From Trichococcus patagoniensis (GTDB taxonomy: Bacteria; Bacillota; Bacilli; Lactobacillales; Aerococcaceae), in contig NZ_QAOM01000007.1 in the NCBI RefSeq assembly GCF_003051085.1, positions 94,874 to 158,873 of the forward strand: a stretch of 64,000 nucleotides of DNA, given 5' to 3'. The position numbers and the translations under genes were made by a program. Under the pieces are notes generated by a model. It worked only from the letters and a program-made list of their open reading frames with translations, was not told the origin of the DNA and searched no databases. This document shows, in pieces, positions 47,336 through 55,833 of the stretch. Position 1 is the first letter of the stretch; each line of letters opens with the position of its first letter.

Positions 47336-47685
47336 AATTTACTTGGAACGAAAAGCAGATGACTAGCCTTCAGATAAAGTTGTTAGAAAAGAGTTTGCTT
47401 GATTTTGAGGCGGTCAGCAATAAAAACATTCGTGATATTTTCGCTCGGTCGCAGCAAGGTGGCGGAACGCCTGTCGGGAATTACCTAGGAGGCGGCGGAC
47501 TTCGGAAATCAGCCAGCTATGCTAAAAACAGCGTGGGTTATTTGATGGACTACGCGCCGCACGTTGAATACGGCCACAGGACGAGAAACGGCGGCTATGT
47601 GCCGGGCCAGTATTATCTGAAGCGCAATGTGGATATGCAGCGCCCGATCTACAAGCAGGATTTGAAAAACAAACTAAAGGAGTAG
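47332..47685 (+). CDS. HK97 gp10-like tail component
   Basis: 117 residues, GTG start overlapping the previous gene. The segment YAPHVEYGHRTRNGGYVPGQ and a glycine-rich loop (YLGGGGLRK) match the HK97 gp10 family, which acts in joining tail to head. Confidence 0.85.
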   Translation: MKFTWNEKQMTSLQIKLLEKSLLDFEAVSNKNIRDIFARSQQGGGTPVGNYLGGGGLRKSASYAKNSVGYLMDYAPHVEYGHRTRNGGYVPGQYYLKRNVDMQRPIYKQDLKNKLKE

Positions 47686-47689
47686 GCGC

Positions 47690-48100
47690 ATGATTGAAAA
47701 ATTGAGTTTTACAACAGTGTTAGCAGCTGTCATTAAGACGGTGCAGGATGGCACACAGTTGCGCTGCTATGATTCCGTATCGAAGGATATTCCTTATCCA
47801 TACTATTCGGCTGAAATCATTGGACAGATTCCAGACCCGTCCAAAACAATGTGGAAAGAACGCTATCAAATTGTCATTCATGCGTTTGCTGATGGCTCAA
47901 ATGGTTCAGTGGCCCTGTTCGAAATTATCGATAAGCTCGCCGCGGCCATGACGATGGCAATTGAATTACCTGCCGGTTATGAATTGATTATGCAGACGCC
48001 GACAGGGGTACAACAAATTTATGATGAAGTAGACGGGTCGAAGCATGCCATTATGGGCTATGACTTCACCATATTCTACGGATTCAAAACGAAAATTTAG
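47690..48100 (+). CDS. tail completion protein (gp17-like)
   Basis: 136 residues, SPP1 gp17/DUF3168-type tail-to-head joining protein by position and size. No catalytic motifs. It immediately precedes the major tail protein. Confidence 0.75.
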   Translation: MIEKLSFTTVLAAVIKTVQDGTQLRCYDSVSKDIPYPYYSAEIIGQIPDPSKTMWKERYQIVIHAFADGSNGSVALFEIIDKLAAAMTMAIELPAGYELIMQTPTGVQQIYDEVDGSKHAIMGYDFTIFYGFKTKI

Positions 48101-48112
48101 GAGGATGATTAA

Positions 48113-48589
48113 ATGGCAGCAGATCCATTATACGCACAATTAACAGGAACGTTGACTGCAGCGATTGCAGGAAAAGACCTGGTATTAGCTTTATACAACA
48201 GCGAGACTTTCAGTCTTCTGGCCGTTGCGGGTCAACAAGGGTTGACGATCAACCGTGACAAAGACACTTTCGAGGTGACTTCTAAGGATTCGAACGGTTG
48301 GAAAGAGTTCATCGGCGGCTTCAATGAATGGTCCATCGACAATGACGGCATTTATGTTCGCTCGGATGCAACTCATAGCGCATTGAAAGAAGCTTATACT
48401 TCCGGCGATCCAATCTTGATTAAAGTCGTGAACATCAAAACATCGAAAGACATGTTCGGGGGATTGGCTATCCTGAACAGCTATCCGATTGAAGCGCCTT
48501 ATGATGATGCGGTCACGTATACGATCGGATTGCAGGGAACGGGGGAATTGGTTGACCTTGAGGACGTCGCGTCCACTCTTACACCCTAA
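48113..48589 (+). CDS. major tail protein, short form
   Basis: 158 residues, TP901-1/SPP1 gp17.1-like tube protein (GWKEFIGGFNEWSIDNDG). It forms the tail tube by hexamer stacking. GGAGG precedes the ATG. The last sense codon and stop form CCC-TAA. An Ig-like domain is encoded in the +1 frame immediately after, so this is the abundant, non-shifted product. Confidence 0.92.
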   Translation: MAADPLYAQLTGTLTAAIAGKDLVLALYNSETFSLLAVAGQQGLTINRDKDTFEVTSKDSNGWKEFIGGFNEWSIDNDGIYVRSDATHSALKEAYTSGDPILIKVVNIKTSKDMFGGLAILNSYPIEAPYDDAVTYTIGLQGTGELVDLEDVASTLTP

Positions 48590-48848
48590 TGAGCCGATAG
48601 TGGTAACGGTGGCGCCGGCTAGCGCTACCGTCCTACCTGGCGAAACGGAACAACTAGTCGCAACGGTAACAGGAACGGACATCGATACCGTTACCTGGAC
48701 AACAAGCGCTGCAGCAGTAGCAACTGTGGCCGCAAATGGCCTGGTCACAGTCCTGGAGACAGCGACAACTGGGCAAACGGCAACAATCACCGCAACCTCG
48801 ACAGAGGACGGCACAAAATCAGCTACAGCAATCATCACGGTTGGCTAG
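48113..48848 (+). CDS. major tail protein, +1 frameshift long form with Big_2 domain
   Basis: If ribosomes shift +1 at CCC-TAA (48584-48589), translation continues at AAT 48588 for 86 more codons to a stop at 48846-48848, giving about 244 residues. The extension is a clean bacterial Ig-like (Big_2) domain: VTVAPASATVLPGETEQLVA through DTVTWTTSAAAVATV to KSATAIITVG. The extension has no start codon or ribosome-binding site of its own. The same heptamer context and logic are known for SPP1 gp17.1*, whose minor long form decorates the tail. Confidence 0.85.
48584..48589 (+). promoter_or_regulatory. +1 ribosomal frameshift site CCCTAA
   Basis: The final proline codon and stop of the tail protein. 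The peptidyl-tRNA on CCC can re-pair with CCT one base on, which matches the SPP1 tail-protein shift site. Confidence 0.8.
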
Positions 48849-48879
48849 TAGCTTAATAAATTAACTGGAGCGTGGAACT

Positions 48880-49182
48880 ATGTTTGAAGTCGACGGCGTG
48901 AATTATACATTGAAATTTAACAAACAAAAATTGAAAACGATCGAGCTGACTGCGAAAACAAGCGTTATCGGAGAAATCACTAAGAACAACGGGATTCTTC
49001 AGTATTCGTTGTTGGAGCAATTGTTCTCTTTCGGGTTGGTGGAAGAAAAGACAAATGAAGCAGTAAAGCAGAAAAAAGCACTCGAATTATTTGATGGTGT
49101 GGTCGAAGAAAATGGATTGATCAGTTTGAACATGGCAATCATCGAAAAGTTGCAAGATGACTTGGGGTTTATGTTCCGCTAG
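48880..49182 (+). CDS. tail assembly chaperone, short form (G-like)
   Basis: 100 residues. Helical protein between the major tail and tape measure genes, as for lambda gpG. It starts MFEVDGVNYTLKFN and ends DLGFMFR. A -1 frame opens at its end and runs into the second chaperone segment. Confidence 0.82.
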   Translation: MFEVDGVNYTLKFNKQKLKTIELTAKTSVIGEITKNNGILQYSLLEQLFSFGLVEEKTNEAVKQKKALELFDGVVEENGLISLNMAIIEKLQDDLGFMFR

Positions 49183-49619
49183 AACTCGTCGAGAGCGAGT
49201 TTCCGGCAAATGAAAATCCAACACCAGCCGATTTGCGCCGTGCGAAATTGGCCAGTGATTTCTCTTATGAGGAAGAACTGGCCTTTTTTGTTGTTCATTT
49301 TCACATGACGCCGATCGAATTCAGCCTCTTAACGGAGAAAGAGAAGATGTTTATCCGGAAAGAGCATGAGAACAAAACGATTTCAGATACAACGTGGATG
49401 CGCAATGCAGTATTGAATGCCGAAGCAAACCTGAATAAGAAGAAGCACAAGCGTTTCATTGATTTGTTCCCTAAGAAACCTGCCAAGGTGGATAAGGAAT
49501 ACAACGAAAACGCGGTCAAAATTATCGAAGAAATGGATCGAAACAATGGTCAAGGTTGGATTGAGAAAGTCTTAAAAGCCGCCGGAATGAAAAAGGCTAT
49601 CAAGAAAAGAAAGGAGTAA
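48880..49619 (+). CDS. tail assembly chaperone, -1 frameshift long form (GT-like)
   Basis: The second segment (up to 49619) lies in the -1 frame, is open back to a stop at 49158-49160, and has no ATG with a ribosome-binding site. A shift within 49161-49180 would fuse about 94 residues of the first segment to the sequence beginning VPLELVESEFPANENPTPAD. The candidate slip sequence is GGGGTTT (49164-49170), which lets Gly-tRNA re-pair. The T segment has the expected basic C-terminus (KKRKE). The exact slip point is unproven. Confidence 0.75.
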
Positions 49620-49622
49620 CGA

Positions 49623-52600
49623 ATGGCTGATTATGTATTAAGTGCAAATATCACGGCGGACGCGGATAAATTTAATGCTGCAGTAAGGTCCGCGATGAGT
49701 GAACTGAAGACTCTACAGGATAAAACTTCCGCGATCAGCGACAAGATATCCAATGCCGGAAAAACCATCTCTATGGTTGGAGCCGGGATGACGGCTGCAA
49801 TCACCGTTCCGTTTGTAAAAGCTGTTCAGACAACTGCAAATTTTGAACAAGCGATGACGAAAGCCGGAACGATCGCCGGGGCAAGTGCTTCTGAATTAGA
49901 TGCCATGACCCAAGCCGCAATTAAATTGGGCGCAAGTACGTCCCTATCCAGTGGCGAAGTAGCTGTTGCGATGAGCGAAATGGCGGCGAAAGGTTTTGAT
50001 GCGAATCAAGTTATCGCTGCCATGCCTGGCGTCATCAGCGCGGCCGAAGCTTCCGGAGAAGACCTGGCATTGGTGGCCGACACGGTGACAAGCGCATTGA
50101 ATGGCTTTGGATTGGAAGCAGATCAGTCCGGAAGAGTCGCTGATATTTTAGCCATGTCTGCCAACAAAACGGCAGCAGGTGTCGAGGATTTGAGCTATGC
50201 GCTGAAATACGCTGGTCCAAGTGCGAGTGCATTAGGAATCAGCATCGAAGAACTAACGGCCGCTACTGGCTTCATGGTCGATGCGGGTATGGCCGGTGGG
50301 CAAGCGGGAACAACGCTCCGGATGGCATTCAGCCGATTGGTTGACCCTACTGACGAAGCGGCCATGAAGATGGAACAACTAGGTTTTAGCGCAACGGATG
50401 CGGATGGGAACTTCAAACCGCTGAATCAAATCGTTGGTGAATTAAGTACCTCGATGGAAGGCATGACGGAAGCACAAAAGCTGTCCACGCTCTCCACTAT
50501 ATTCGGAACGGAAGCGGCAAGCGGAATGATGATTCTGCTTCAAGCCGGGCAAGAAGAACTGCAGGGCATGACGAAGGAGCTGGAGAATTCAGCCGGAGCA
50601 TCTGCAGAAGCGGCTGCAAAAATGAAGGACAATTTGGCTGGTGCATTGGACGAACTGAGTGGATCCATTGAATCGGCCACGATCTCCGTCATGAGCCAAC
50701 TGACACCTGTGATTCGCGAAATTGCAGAAAAGGTAACAGGTTTAGTTAATGCGTTCAACGAATTGCCTGATAGCACGAAAAAACTGATTGCCATGACTGC
50801 CGGAATTGCGGCTGTTGCTGGGCCAGTAATAACCGTGTTGGGGACCATGATTTGGGGGATAGGTAGAGTTGTCGGGGTACTTGGATTCTTGCTTAGTCCG
50901 ATGGGCTTAGTCGTTGCCGCAATCATAGGACTGGTTGCAGCCTTTGCTGCAGCGATGATCAAGAGTGAATCCTTCCGTAACACGGTGATAACGACTTTTA
51001 ACAACGTGAAAGACATTGCTGTGGGGATATTTGCCGAACTGAGCGAGAAAATGAACGCCGTTTGGGAAAAAGCACAACCCGTCATAGCCGCCTTTGCATC
51101 AAGCGTCCCTGGTCTCTTATCGGGATTGGGCCAGAAGGTGGGTAGTGTTTTTGATGTAGTAAAAGAAAAGGTGTCGAGTGTCTTCCAAACAATTGCCCCG
51201 ATCATTCAAAGTGCAATCGCATTTATCCAGCCGATACTTGCAAACATCGGGAATTTCATCATGAATACGTTCCAGGCTATCGGGCCTTCAGTCATGAGTT
51301 CACTCGGAAATATTGGCTCACAAATCGGATCGGTATTCCAGACAATCTGGGGAATTATTCAGGCGGTTCTACCGATTTTTACAAGCTTCTTTAGCGGTTT
51401 GATCAGTGGTTTTCAAACGGCAACTGGTGCAGGGTCAGGATTTTCAGTAAATTTAACAACCATCCTGTTTGGTATCAGTCCTATTTTGAAGATTGTCATT
51501 GCACTGTTTCAAATGTTTGGGCCACAGATTGTATCGACTTTCCAAACGGTAGGCGCTTCACTGGCTCCTGTTTTCGGGACAATCGGACAAATGATTGGGC
51601 AATTAGCCACAACTATCATTCCATTGGTTATGAGCGCATTTGCATCATTGGTGCCAATCGTTATGCAAGTAGGTGCAATAATCATGAGCGCAATACTTAC
51701 GGTACTGCCGATTGTAGTCAATCTATTCAATAACTTAGTTCCCATAATCATGATGGTTGTTCAGCAGTTTGCTGCGATATTGGCTGTTGTCATTCCGTTG
51801 GTTGCAAACTTTATTGGAGCTTTAGTTCCAGCTTTATCCATGATCGTTCAAACGGTAATGAATATTGTGACTGCAGTAGCCCCGGCGTTCATAGCTATCA
51901 TACAAGCTATTGGCGCAGCTATTCAGGTGATTCTACCTATTATCAGCAGTATTATTCAAGTGGTAATCCATGTAATGACAAATATCATTTCAATAATTAC
52001 ACCGATTGTTGGGTTTATTGGCATGATTATATCTAACGTTATTTCGGTTATCGCTCCAATCATCACGTTTATAGCCGGCATAATGACTACAATTTTTTCT
52101 TTGATACGGCCAATTGTTGAATTTGTTACAGGAATATTTAATACGGTTGCTCAGGTGATATCGAGCGTATGGCAAGGGGTAGCTACATTTACGGGTCAAA
52201 TTTTCACAGATATTGGCACCGTTATTAGCGGGTTGTCAAGTGTTGTGAGTGGTGTTTTTGCTGCCATAAGCGGAATTATATCTAGCATAATGAACAACGT
52301 ATCTAATACGATAACAGGTGTTTTTGAGAATATCAGAAACGCTTGGACAGGTCTTACATCTTTCGTTAGTGGCGTATTTGATGGAGTTTCCACTGCTGTT
52401 CAATCTCTTGTCGGACAGGTCAAGGGGTTCGTCAATGGCGTGATCGGCGGAATCAATTCGGCTATCGGTATCATTAACAAGATACCGGGTGTTTCGATCG
52501 GAACCATTCCTTATCTGGTGAACGGTATGAATAACTGGCAGGGCGGATTCGCCAGAATGAACGAAGGTGGCCGCGGCGAGTTGGTGAATTTGCCGAATGG

Positions 52601-52820
52601 CTCGCAGGTGATTCCTCATGATGTTTCAATGAAATATGCAAAGGAAGCTGCAAGGAATTCAGTTGGTGAATCCGAAGACGGTTCAAGCGTCTACAACGAA
52701 GGGGATGTGTATCTAACGATTGACCGATTCGAAAATAACACAGAGCGCGATCTGGAAACGCTGGCCTACAACTTGGCTTGGATGACTAAGAAAGAAAGGG
52801 GGAGATTGAGTGCCTACTGA
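49623..52820 (+). CDS. tail tape measure protein
   Basis: 1065 residues. N-terminal coiled-coil region, TP901-type core (GMTAAITVPFVKAVQTTANF... through ATGFMVDAGMAGGQAG), many hydrophobic segments in the centre (about 380-880), and a Gly/Asn-rich C-terminus near the Dit-binding end. It fixes tail length; at roughly 1.5 angstrom per residue the tail would be near 160 nm (inference). The gene's central part is rich in Ile/Val/Ala and poor in charge, as usual. Confidence 0.95.
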   Translation: MADYVLSANITADADKFNAAVRSAMSELKTLQDKTSAISDKISNAGKTISMVGAGMTAAITVPFVKAVQTTANFEQAMTKAGTIAGASASELDAMTQAAIKLGASTSLSSGEVAVAMSEMAAKGFDANQVIAAMPGVISAAEASGEDLALVADTVTSALNGFGLEADQSGRVADILAMSANKTAAGVEDLSYALKYAGPSASALGISIEELTAATGFMVDAGMAGGQAGTTLRMAFSRLVDPTDEAAMKMEQLGFSATDADGNFKPLNQIVGELSTSMEGMTEAQKLSTLSTIFGTEAASGMMILLQAGQEELQGMTKELENSAGASAEAAAKMKDNLAGALDELSGSIESATISVMSQLTPVIREIAEKVTGLVNAFNELPDSTKKLIAMTAGIAAVAGPVITVLGTMIWGIGRVVGVLGFLLSPMGLVVAAIIGLVAAFAAAMIKSESFRNTVITTFNNVKDIAVGIFAELSEKMNAVWEKAQPVIAAFASSVPGLLSGLGQKVGSVFDVVKEKVSSVFQTIAPIIQSAIAFIQPILANIGNFIMNTFQAIGPSVMSSLGNIGSQIGSVFQTIWGIIQAVLPIFTSFFSGLISGFQTATGAGSGFSVNLTTILFGISPILKIVIALFQMFGPQIVSTFQTVGASLAPVFGTIGQMIGQLATTIIPLVMSAFASLVPIVMQVGAIIMSAILTVLPIVVNLFNNLVPIIMMVVQQFAAILAVVIPLVANFIGALVPALSMIVQTVMNIVTAVAPAFIAIIQAIGAAIQVILPIISSIIQVVIHVMTNIISIITPIVGFIGMIISNVISVIAPIITFIAGIMTTIFSLIRPIVEFVTGIFNTVAQVISSVWQGVATFTGQIFTDIGTVISGLSSVVSGVFAAISGIISSIMNNVSNTITGVFENIRNAWTGLTSFVSGVFDGVSTAVQSLVGQVKGFVNGVIGGINSAIGIINKIPGVSIGTIPYLVNGMNNWQGGFARMNEGGRGELVNLPNGSQVIPHDVSMKYAKEAARNSVGESEDGSSVYNEGDVYLTIDRFENNTERDLETLAYNLAWMTKKERGRLSAY

Positions 52821-53586
52821 TGCAGATTTGTATGAACAATTACTGGATTCAACTGATCAAGCAGTTTTCGTGTATGGTGGTATCGTTTCGAGCGATATGA
52901 GCCTTGTGATCAGCAAGGATACTGCTCAAACGAGCCCGGAAGCCTCAGTCTCCTTCCAGAATATTCCTGGCCGGGATGGAAGCCTGATCATTGATAATAA
53001 ACGGCTGAATAACTTTACTTATCCAATTCACACTTATCTGAGGCCGGAAATGGGATTGGATATCAACGAAGCAGCCTCTCGTATTTCGCAATGGCTGAAG
53101 GGAAATGTTCGTTACCGGGAGTTGTATTTGTCCTGGGATTCGAACTATCTCTATAAGGCCGTATATAACGAACAGTTCAGCATTACCGATATCCTTCCGA
53201 GATTCGGGAAAATTGCATTGAATTTCAAATGTCACCCCATCAAGTATCTGATCAGCGGTCAAAATGCGATACCTCTTACTTCTGGCCAGACGTTACTGAA
53301 TCCGGAGAAAAGAGCTGCCAAACCGCTGATTTCCATCACAGGAACCGGAGACATCACCTTGAAGAAAAACGGCGCAAACTGGCTTATTCTGAATGATATA
53401 GACGGCTCCGTTACCGTTGATTCGGAATCGAAAAGCGTGTATAAGGATGGCCCGAACTTGTTTGAAAAAATGAACGCTACTTTGTCTCCGCTTTTCCCTC
53501 AGCTGGATGTGGGAACAAACGTGATCACCTGGGCAGAAGCAGGCTTTAGCGTGAGCATCACTCCGAGATGGGAGGCGATTGTCTAA
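52810..53586 (+). CDS. distal tail protein (Dit)
   Basis: 258 residues, SPP1 gp19.1/sipho_tail family. N-terminal belt domain (SPEASVSFQNIPGRDGSLII, NNFTYPIHTYLRPE) and C-terminal galectin-like domain. It forms the hub between tail tube and baseplate. GTG start overlapping the tape measure gene by 11 bp. Confidence 0.9.
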   Translation: MPTDADLYEQLLDSTDQAVFVYGGIVSSDMSLVISKDTAQTSPEASVSFQNIPGRDGSLIIDNKRLNNFTYPIHTYLRPEMGLDINEAASRISQWLKGNVRYRELYLSWDSNYLYKAVYNEQFSITDILPRFGKIALNFKCHPIKYLISGQNAIPLTSGQTLLNPEKRAAKPLISITGTGDITLKKNGANWLILNDIDGSVTVDSESKSVYKDGPNLFEKMNATLSPLFPQLDVGTNVITWAEAGFSVSITPRWEAIV

Positions 53587-55823
53587 TGGCAATTTTATAT
53601 AAAGCGAATGAAACAGACTTCACGCATTTTGGCTTGGGCATGCTTCAGGATGCCATTCAGATTTTCGTGACGGAAGAGCGTAATGGCGTTTTCGAATTGG
53701 AGATGAAGTACCCTGTCAGTGGCGATCGATTTGCAGATTTGAAACTGGACCGTTTGATAAAAGCCGATGCAGGCCATTCATTAAAGAACCAGCGATTCAA
53801 AATCATCAGGATTACCAAGCCTCTGAATGGAATCGTAACCGTTTATGGAGAGCATATCAGCCTGTTAACGCGGGACCTGCCATTACCGCCGGCTGTCAGC
53901 TATTCGGGTGATGCCACAAGCGCTTTGAATACATGGAAGAATGCCATTATCGGAATCGATCCGAATCCATTTACGGTATTCTCGGATATTGCAACTTCCG
54001 GCAGCGGCTCTTGGTCCATCAAGGATGTCAAAAATGCCAGGGAGGCGCTTGGCGGTGTCGATGGATCTCTTTTGGATACCTACGGCGGAGAATATTTGTT
54101 TGACAACTATGATGTCAGGCTTTATGCAAACCGCGGCAAACAGTCCGGCGCCTTGATAGCATACGGCCGGAATCTGACGGATCTGGAGCAAGAAGAAAAT
54201 ATTGCTGATACATATACCTCCATCTATCCATATGCCGTGATCACGGACGACAATCAGAATGAAATCACGTTGACGCTGCCGGAATACTATTTGGACAGCG
54301 AATATGTCGGGAACTATGCGAGAAGGAAAATTCTTACGGTAGATTTTTCGGGCAATGACGTGACGACGGTCGAACAACTCCGGGATAAAGCCGAATTCTA
54401 TCTCATCAATAATCGGATCGGTATTCCGAAAGTGAATCTGAAAATCAAGTACGTGGATCTGGCCAAGACACTGGACTATGAAGCGACGCAAGCGATCGAA
54501 GCGGTGAACGTCTGCGATTGGGTGACGGTGTACTTCGAAGAATACGGCATCAAAACAAACGAGAAAATCATCAAAACCGTTTGGGATGACCTGCTGCAGC
54601 AATACGACTCCATCGAGGTAGGGGAAGCGCGGGCAAGTTTGGCACAAAGCATCAATACCACCGTTGATGGAAAACTAGAAACCGTAGCCGTTAACCTGAA
54701 CACAATCCGCCTTGCTGCAGATGGCAAAACTAAAATATACACCGGTGTAGCCGAGCCAGTCGCCTCGAACATCAACGACTTATGGTATAAGCCGGTGGAA
54801 TCGGGAGCAGTTGAAATGTACCGCTGGGATGGGATTATCTGGGCGCTGCAGAAAACAAGCGCGGATACCTTGGCAGGTACGGTTGATTTTGCGACTGTGC
54901 AAGCGATCAACATCGATGCGAATGCGATCACAACTGGAACATTAAGCGGCGCCAACATGTGGCTTAACCTCATCACCGGCATCATGCAGTTCACGAATCC
55001 GAACAACGGTCAAACACTCGACCTTGACCAAGCGAAGATTATATTTGGTGCAGGAACTACTGGTGAGAGAATCCTTGAATATACCACCGAGGGGTTGCGG
55101 ATGCGGCCGGGCCCGAATAATACCGGGACCAATTTGAATACATCTTTGCGGTTGCACGGCGGGGTTACGTATATCGATTTCTTCGATGATGTGACCGGCG
55201 TTGTTCCAGAGACCACGAACCGCGCCCGCATAGAATCAAACGGCGAATACATTTACTTGCGCACCGCCAATGGGGAAGTCGTCCGGGTTGTCGATTGGGG
55301 CGGTAATCCGCGTGATATCGTCGCGAGGGATTTCATTACGTCGGATCCGAATAACCCAACCTACCATTATTCCGATCGATGGGAGACGCCGCGGGATGGG
55401 AATAGGGGCTTAGTGATTTCGCCAAATGGAACGGGCGTGCTATATGTCTCCAATCCGGCACAGACAGCCTATTACGGCGTTTGGGCCAGTGCTTTTGTAG
55501 TTTCATCTTCTGAAAAATTCAAGGAGAACATTGCCAAATTCAATCAGTCAGGTTTGGATTTGGTCAACTCAGTTGAGATAGCGGAGTACGATTTGCTGCA
55601 GGACGATGGAAAAAAATCCATGAAAGTGAATGCCAAGAAGCGCAAGGATATCGGATTCATCGCTGAAAAGAACCCTGAATTCACTGCCCGAAACGGAACG
55701 GATAAAGATGGCACGATGGTAGACCTATACCGCACGGTCAGCATACAAATGAAGGCGATCCAGGAACTCTCAGCCCGCAATGATGAGCTGGAGAAACGGA
55801 TCAGCAAACTAGAGAACAAATAG
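53586..55823 (+). CDS. tail-associated protein (Tal) with S74 chaperone domain
   Basis: 745 residues. N-terminal prophage tail/Tal domain (ADAGHSLKNQRFKIIRITKP, about 1-370) that plugs the Dit ring. A linker with Thr/Asn-rich beta strands follows. The C-terminal S74-type intramolecular chaperone-peptidase begins near residue 641 with SSEKFKENI; Ser641 and Lys646 have the spacing of the catalytic dyad and the module continues DIGFIAEK to a coiled coil (ELSARNDELEKRISKLENK). The chaperone probably trims itself off during trimer folding. Starts in a TAATG overlap. Confidence 0.88.
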   Translation: MAILYKANETDFTHFGLGMLQDAIQIFVTEERNGVFELEMKYPVSGDRFADLKLDRLIKADAGHSLKNQRFKIIRITKPLNGIVTVYGEHISLLTRDLPLPPAVSYSGDATSALNTWKNAIIGIDPNPFTVFSDIATSGSGSWSIKDVKNAREALGGVDGSLLDTYGGEYLFDNYDVRLYANRGKQSGALIAYGRNLTDLEQEENIADTYTSIYPYAVITDDNQNEITLTLPEYYLDSEYVGNYARRKILTVDFSGNDVTTVEQLRDKAEFYLINNRIGIPKVNLKIKYVDLAKTLDYEATQAIEAVNVCDWVTVYFEEYGIKTNEKIIKTVWDDLLQQYDSIEVGEARASLAQSINTTVDGKLETVAVNLNTIRLAADGKTKIYTGVAEPVASNINDLWYKPVESGAVEMYRWDGIIWALQKTSADTLAGTVDFATVQAINIDANAITTGTLSGANMWLNLITGIMQFTNPNNGQTLDLDQAKIIFGAGTTGERILEYTTEGLRMRPGPNNTGTNLNTSLRLHGGVTYIDFFDDVTGVVPETTNRARIESNGEYIYLRTANGEVVRVVDWGGNPRDIVARDFITSDPNNPTYHYSDRWETPRDGNRGLVISPNGTGVLYVSNPAQTAYYGVWASAFVVSSSEKFKENIAKFNQSGLDLVNSVEIAEYDLLQDDGKKSMKVNAKKRKDIGFIAEKNPEFTARNGTDKDGTMVDLYRTVSIQMKAIQELSARNDELEKRISKLENK

Positions 55824-55833
55824 GAGGGATACA

